DNA of 15,539 nucleotides from positions 1 to 15,539 of the forward strand of contig CAIXSE010000099.1 in assembly GCA_903921965.1 (NCBI GenBank). The letters are read 5' to 3'. Both the position numbers and the translations under genes were made by a program. The notes beneath the pieces were generated by a model. The model did not search any database. It worked only from the letters and a program-made list of their open reading frames with translations, and was not told the origin of the DNA. Every line of letters starts with the position of its first letter. Position 1 is the first letter of the stretch. This DNA comes from an uncultured Thermoleophilia bacterium (GTDB taxonomy: Bacteria > Actinomycetota > Thermoleophilia > UBA2241). Of this stretch, positions 14,267-15,539 are shown one piece after another.

Positions 14267-15277
14267 ATGATCAAGGTCGCGGAGTGGGGTACCGGCATGA
14301 TGGGCCAGGGCCTGCTGGGCTACATCCTGGACCGCCCGAAGGACATCGACCTCGTCGGCGTCATCGTCACCAACCCCGCCAAGGAGGGGAAGACCGTCGG
14401 CGAGCTGCTCGGCCGCCCGTGTGACGTCGCCATGACCACCGACTTCGAGGCCGTGCTCGCCAGGAAGCCGGACGTCGTCTGCATCAACACGCAGTCCAAC
14501 CTCGACGAGATCGAGCCGCAGGTCGTCCCCGCGCTGAAGGCCGGCTGCAACGTCATCTGTATCGCCGAGAAGCTCAGCTACCCGTGGGCGAGCGACCCCG
14601 AGCGCGCCGACCTCTTCGACCGCACGGCGAAGGAGAACGGCGTCAGCTGCCTGGGGACAGGCATCAACCCCGGCTTCGTGCTCGACGCGCTCATCGTGAT
14701 GTGGAGCTCCATCTGCCTGCGCGTGGACTCCATCGAGGCCTCGCGCGTCAACGACCTCTCGCCGTTCGGCCCGACCGTCATGAAGGGGCAGGGCGTGGGC
14801 ACCACCGTCGAGGAGTTCGAGAAGGGCGTGGCCGACGGCACCATCGTCGGCCACATCGGCTTCCCCGAGTCCATCATGCTCATCGCCAAGGCCCTGGGCT
14901 GGAAGATCGACCGCATCGAGGAGACCCGCGAGCCCATCGTCACCGCGGTCGAGCGCTCCACGCCGCACGTGCACGTGCCGGCGGGCTGGGTCGCGGGCTG
15001 CAAGCAGGTCGGCAAGGGCTACGTGGGCGACGAACTCAAGATCCACCTCATCCACCCGCAGCAGATCCACCCGGAGATGGCCGGCGTGGACACCGGCGAC
15101 TACATCAGGATCACCGGCGACCCCAACGTGAACATGGTCAACTCGCCGGAGATCCCGGGCGGCAAGGGCACCTACGCCAGCACCGGCAACTACATCCCGC
15201 TGATGAAGGACGCGCCGGCCGGCATGCTCACCGTGGTGGACCTGCCGCTGCCGCGTTTCTGGACGCCGACGGCCTGA
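14267..15277 (+). CDS. ord: 2,4-diaminopentanoate dehydrogenase
   Basis: This 336-residue NAD(P)-dependent enzyme oxidatively deaminates 2,4-diaminopentanoate to 2-amino-4-oxopentanoate, the third stage of anaerobic ornithine breakdown after racemisation and the B12-dependent aminomutase. It has a dihydrodipicolinate-reductase-like Rossmann N-terminus: IKVAEWGTGMMGQGLLGYIL with G8-T-G10-M-M-G13-Q binding the dinucleotide, then VGVIVTNPAKEGKTVGEL. Further family-type segments are VCINTQSNLDEI, CIAEKLSYPW, the GTGINPGFVLDAL block (130-142), and a C-terminal GYIRITG/GNYIPL-like region. The ATG at 14267 has GGAGAGGAG six bases upstream; an in-frame upstream extension to 13814 has no conserved sequence. 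ortA starts 14 bp after its stop, in the usual ord-ortA order, which strongly supports this over an unspecific DapB-like oxidoreductase. Confidence 0.9.
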   Translation: MIKVAEWGTGMMGQGLLGYILDRPKDIDLVGVIVTNPAKEGKTVGELLGRPCDVAMTTDFEAVLARKPDVVCINTQSNLDEIEPQVVPALKAGCNVICIAEKLSYPWASDPERADLFDRTAKENGVSCLGTGINPGFVLDALIVMWSSICLRVDSIEASRVNDLSPFGPTVMKGQGVGTTVEEFEKGVADGTIVGHIGFPESIMLIAKALGWKIDRIEETREPIVTAVERSTPHVHVPAGWVAGCKQVGKGYVGDELKIHLIHPQQIHPEMAGVDTGDYIRITGDPNVNMVNSPEIPGGKGTYASTGNYIPLMKDAPAGMLTVVDLPLPRFWTPTA

Positions 15278-15291
15278 AAGGGGTGACCGCG

Positions 15292-15539
15292 ATGACCGAC
15301 GAGGTCCGCGCCCGCGAGGGCGACTGGGTCGAGGTCGAGCGCACGCTGCTCGACCCGGCCGACCGCAGCACCAACCTGCCGCCGGAGACGGCGGAGAAGC
15401 CTCTCCGCATGTGGGTGAAGGGGTTCGCCCTCGGCGAAGCCGCCCTGGGCGAAGAGGTCACCATCGAGACGACGACCGGCCGTCAGGTGACGGGCGTCCT
15501 CTCGACGATCAACCCCGGGTACTTCATCACCTACGGCAA
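15292..15539 (+). CDS. ortA: 2-amino-4-oxopentanoate thiolase alpha subunit, 5' part (runs off window)
   Basis: Eighty-two codons are visible of a protein whose family is about 100 residues long. OrtA and OrtB together cleave 2-amino-4-oxopentanoate with CoA to acetyl-CoA and D-alanine, finishing ornithine degradation. The visible sequence has the small beta-barrel pattern of OrtA: GDWVEVERTLLDPADRS, PPETAEKPLRMWVKGF, then GEEVTIETTTGRQVTGVLS and INPGYFITYG. The start ATG 15292 has AAAGGGGTG a few bases upstream and lies 14 bp after the ord stop, so the genes share a transcript. The PLP-binding partner gene ortB would be expected just beyond the window. Identification rests on both sequence pattern and linkage to ord. 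Confidence 0.87.
   Translation, partial: MTDEVRAREGDWVEVERTLLDPADRSTNLPPETAEKPLRMWVKGFALGEAALGEEVTIETTTGRQVTGVLSTINPGYFITYG

Overview
This very GC-rich window has third codon positions that are almost all G or C. It carries chromosomal genes of what looks like a high-GC actinobacterium. The last two genes belong to the oxidative ornithine degradation pathway of amino-acid-fermenting anaerobes, which points to an anaerobic lineage such as Coriobacteriia/Anaerosomatales. The taxon is an inference. I see no insertion sequence, phage gene, tRNA or CRISPR array.

Layout. 1-534: the 3' end of an AbrB-type antitoxin gene and its PIN-domain toxin (VapBC-like module). 589-1194: a small two-helix membrane protein. 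1275-1655: the RNase P RNA gene (rnpB) with a promoter and a very strong terminator hairpin. 1892-3873, minus strand: a lipid kinase of the diacylglycerol-kinase family and a PAP2 phosphatase, joined by an ATGA overlap. 4035-4604: a DUF985 cupin, divergent from the kinase. 4658-11354: a two-gene recombination operon, addB (inactive helicase fold, Fe-S cluster, nuclease) and addA (UvrD-type helicase plus nuclease), overlapping by 8 bp. 11414-12079: a YkgJ-family cysteine-cluster protein. 12087-12166: four copies of a 20-bp tandem repeat filling the gap to a convergent orphan PAS-PAS histidine kinase (12165-13802, minus strand). 13803-14266: a divergent promoter region with a tiny leader ORF. 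14267-15539: ord (2,4-diaminopentanoate dehydrogenase) and the 5' part of ortA (2-amino-4-oxopentanoate thiolase subunit).

Two non-coding patterns stand out. First, a recurring -10 element of the form GGTAYRCT lies 6-8 nt before the start codons of three genes (cupin, addB, ykgJ) that have no Shine-Dalgarno. Another copy, upstream of rnpB, is placed so that transcription would begin at the predicted 5' end of the RNA. This argues for leaderless mRNAs and fixes the start codons. Second, the ord-ortA genes follow a long leader with a consensus promoter (TTGACC-N17-TAGAGT), a 5' hairpin, and a 22-codon ORF. That ORF's perfect Shine-Dalgarno is complementary to its own Pro-Pro-Pro codons, so it is a candidate cis-regulatory leader peptide.
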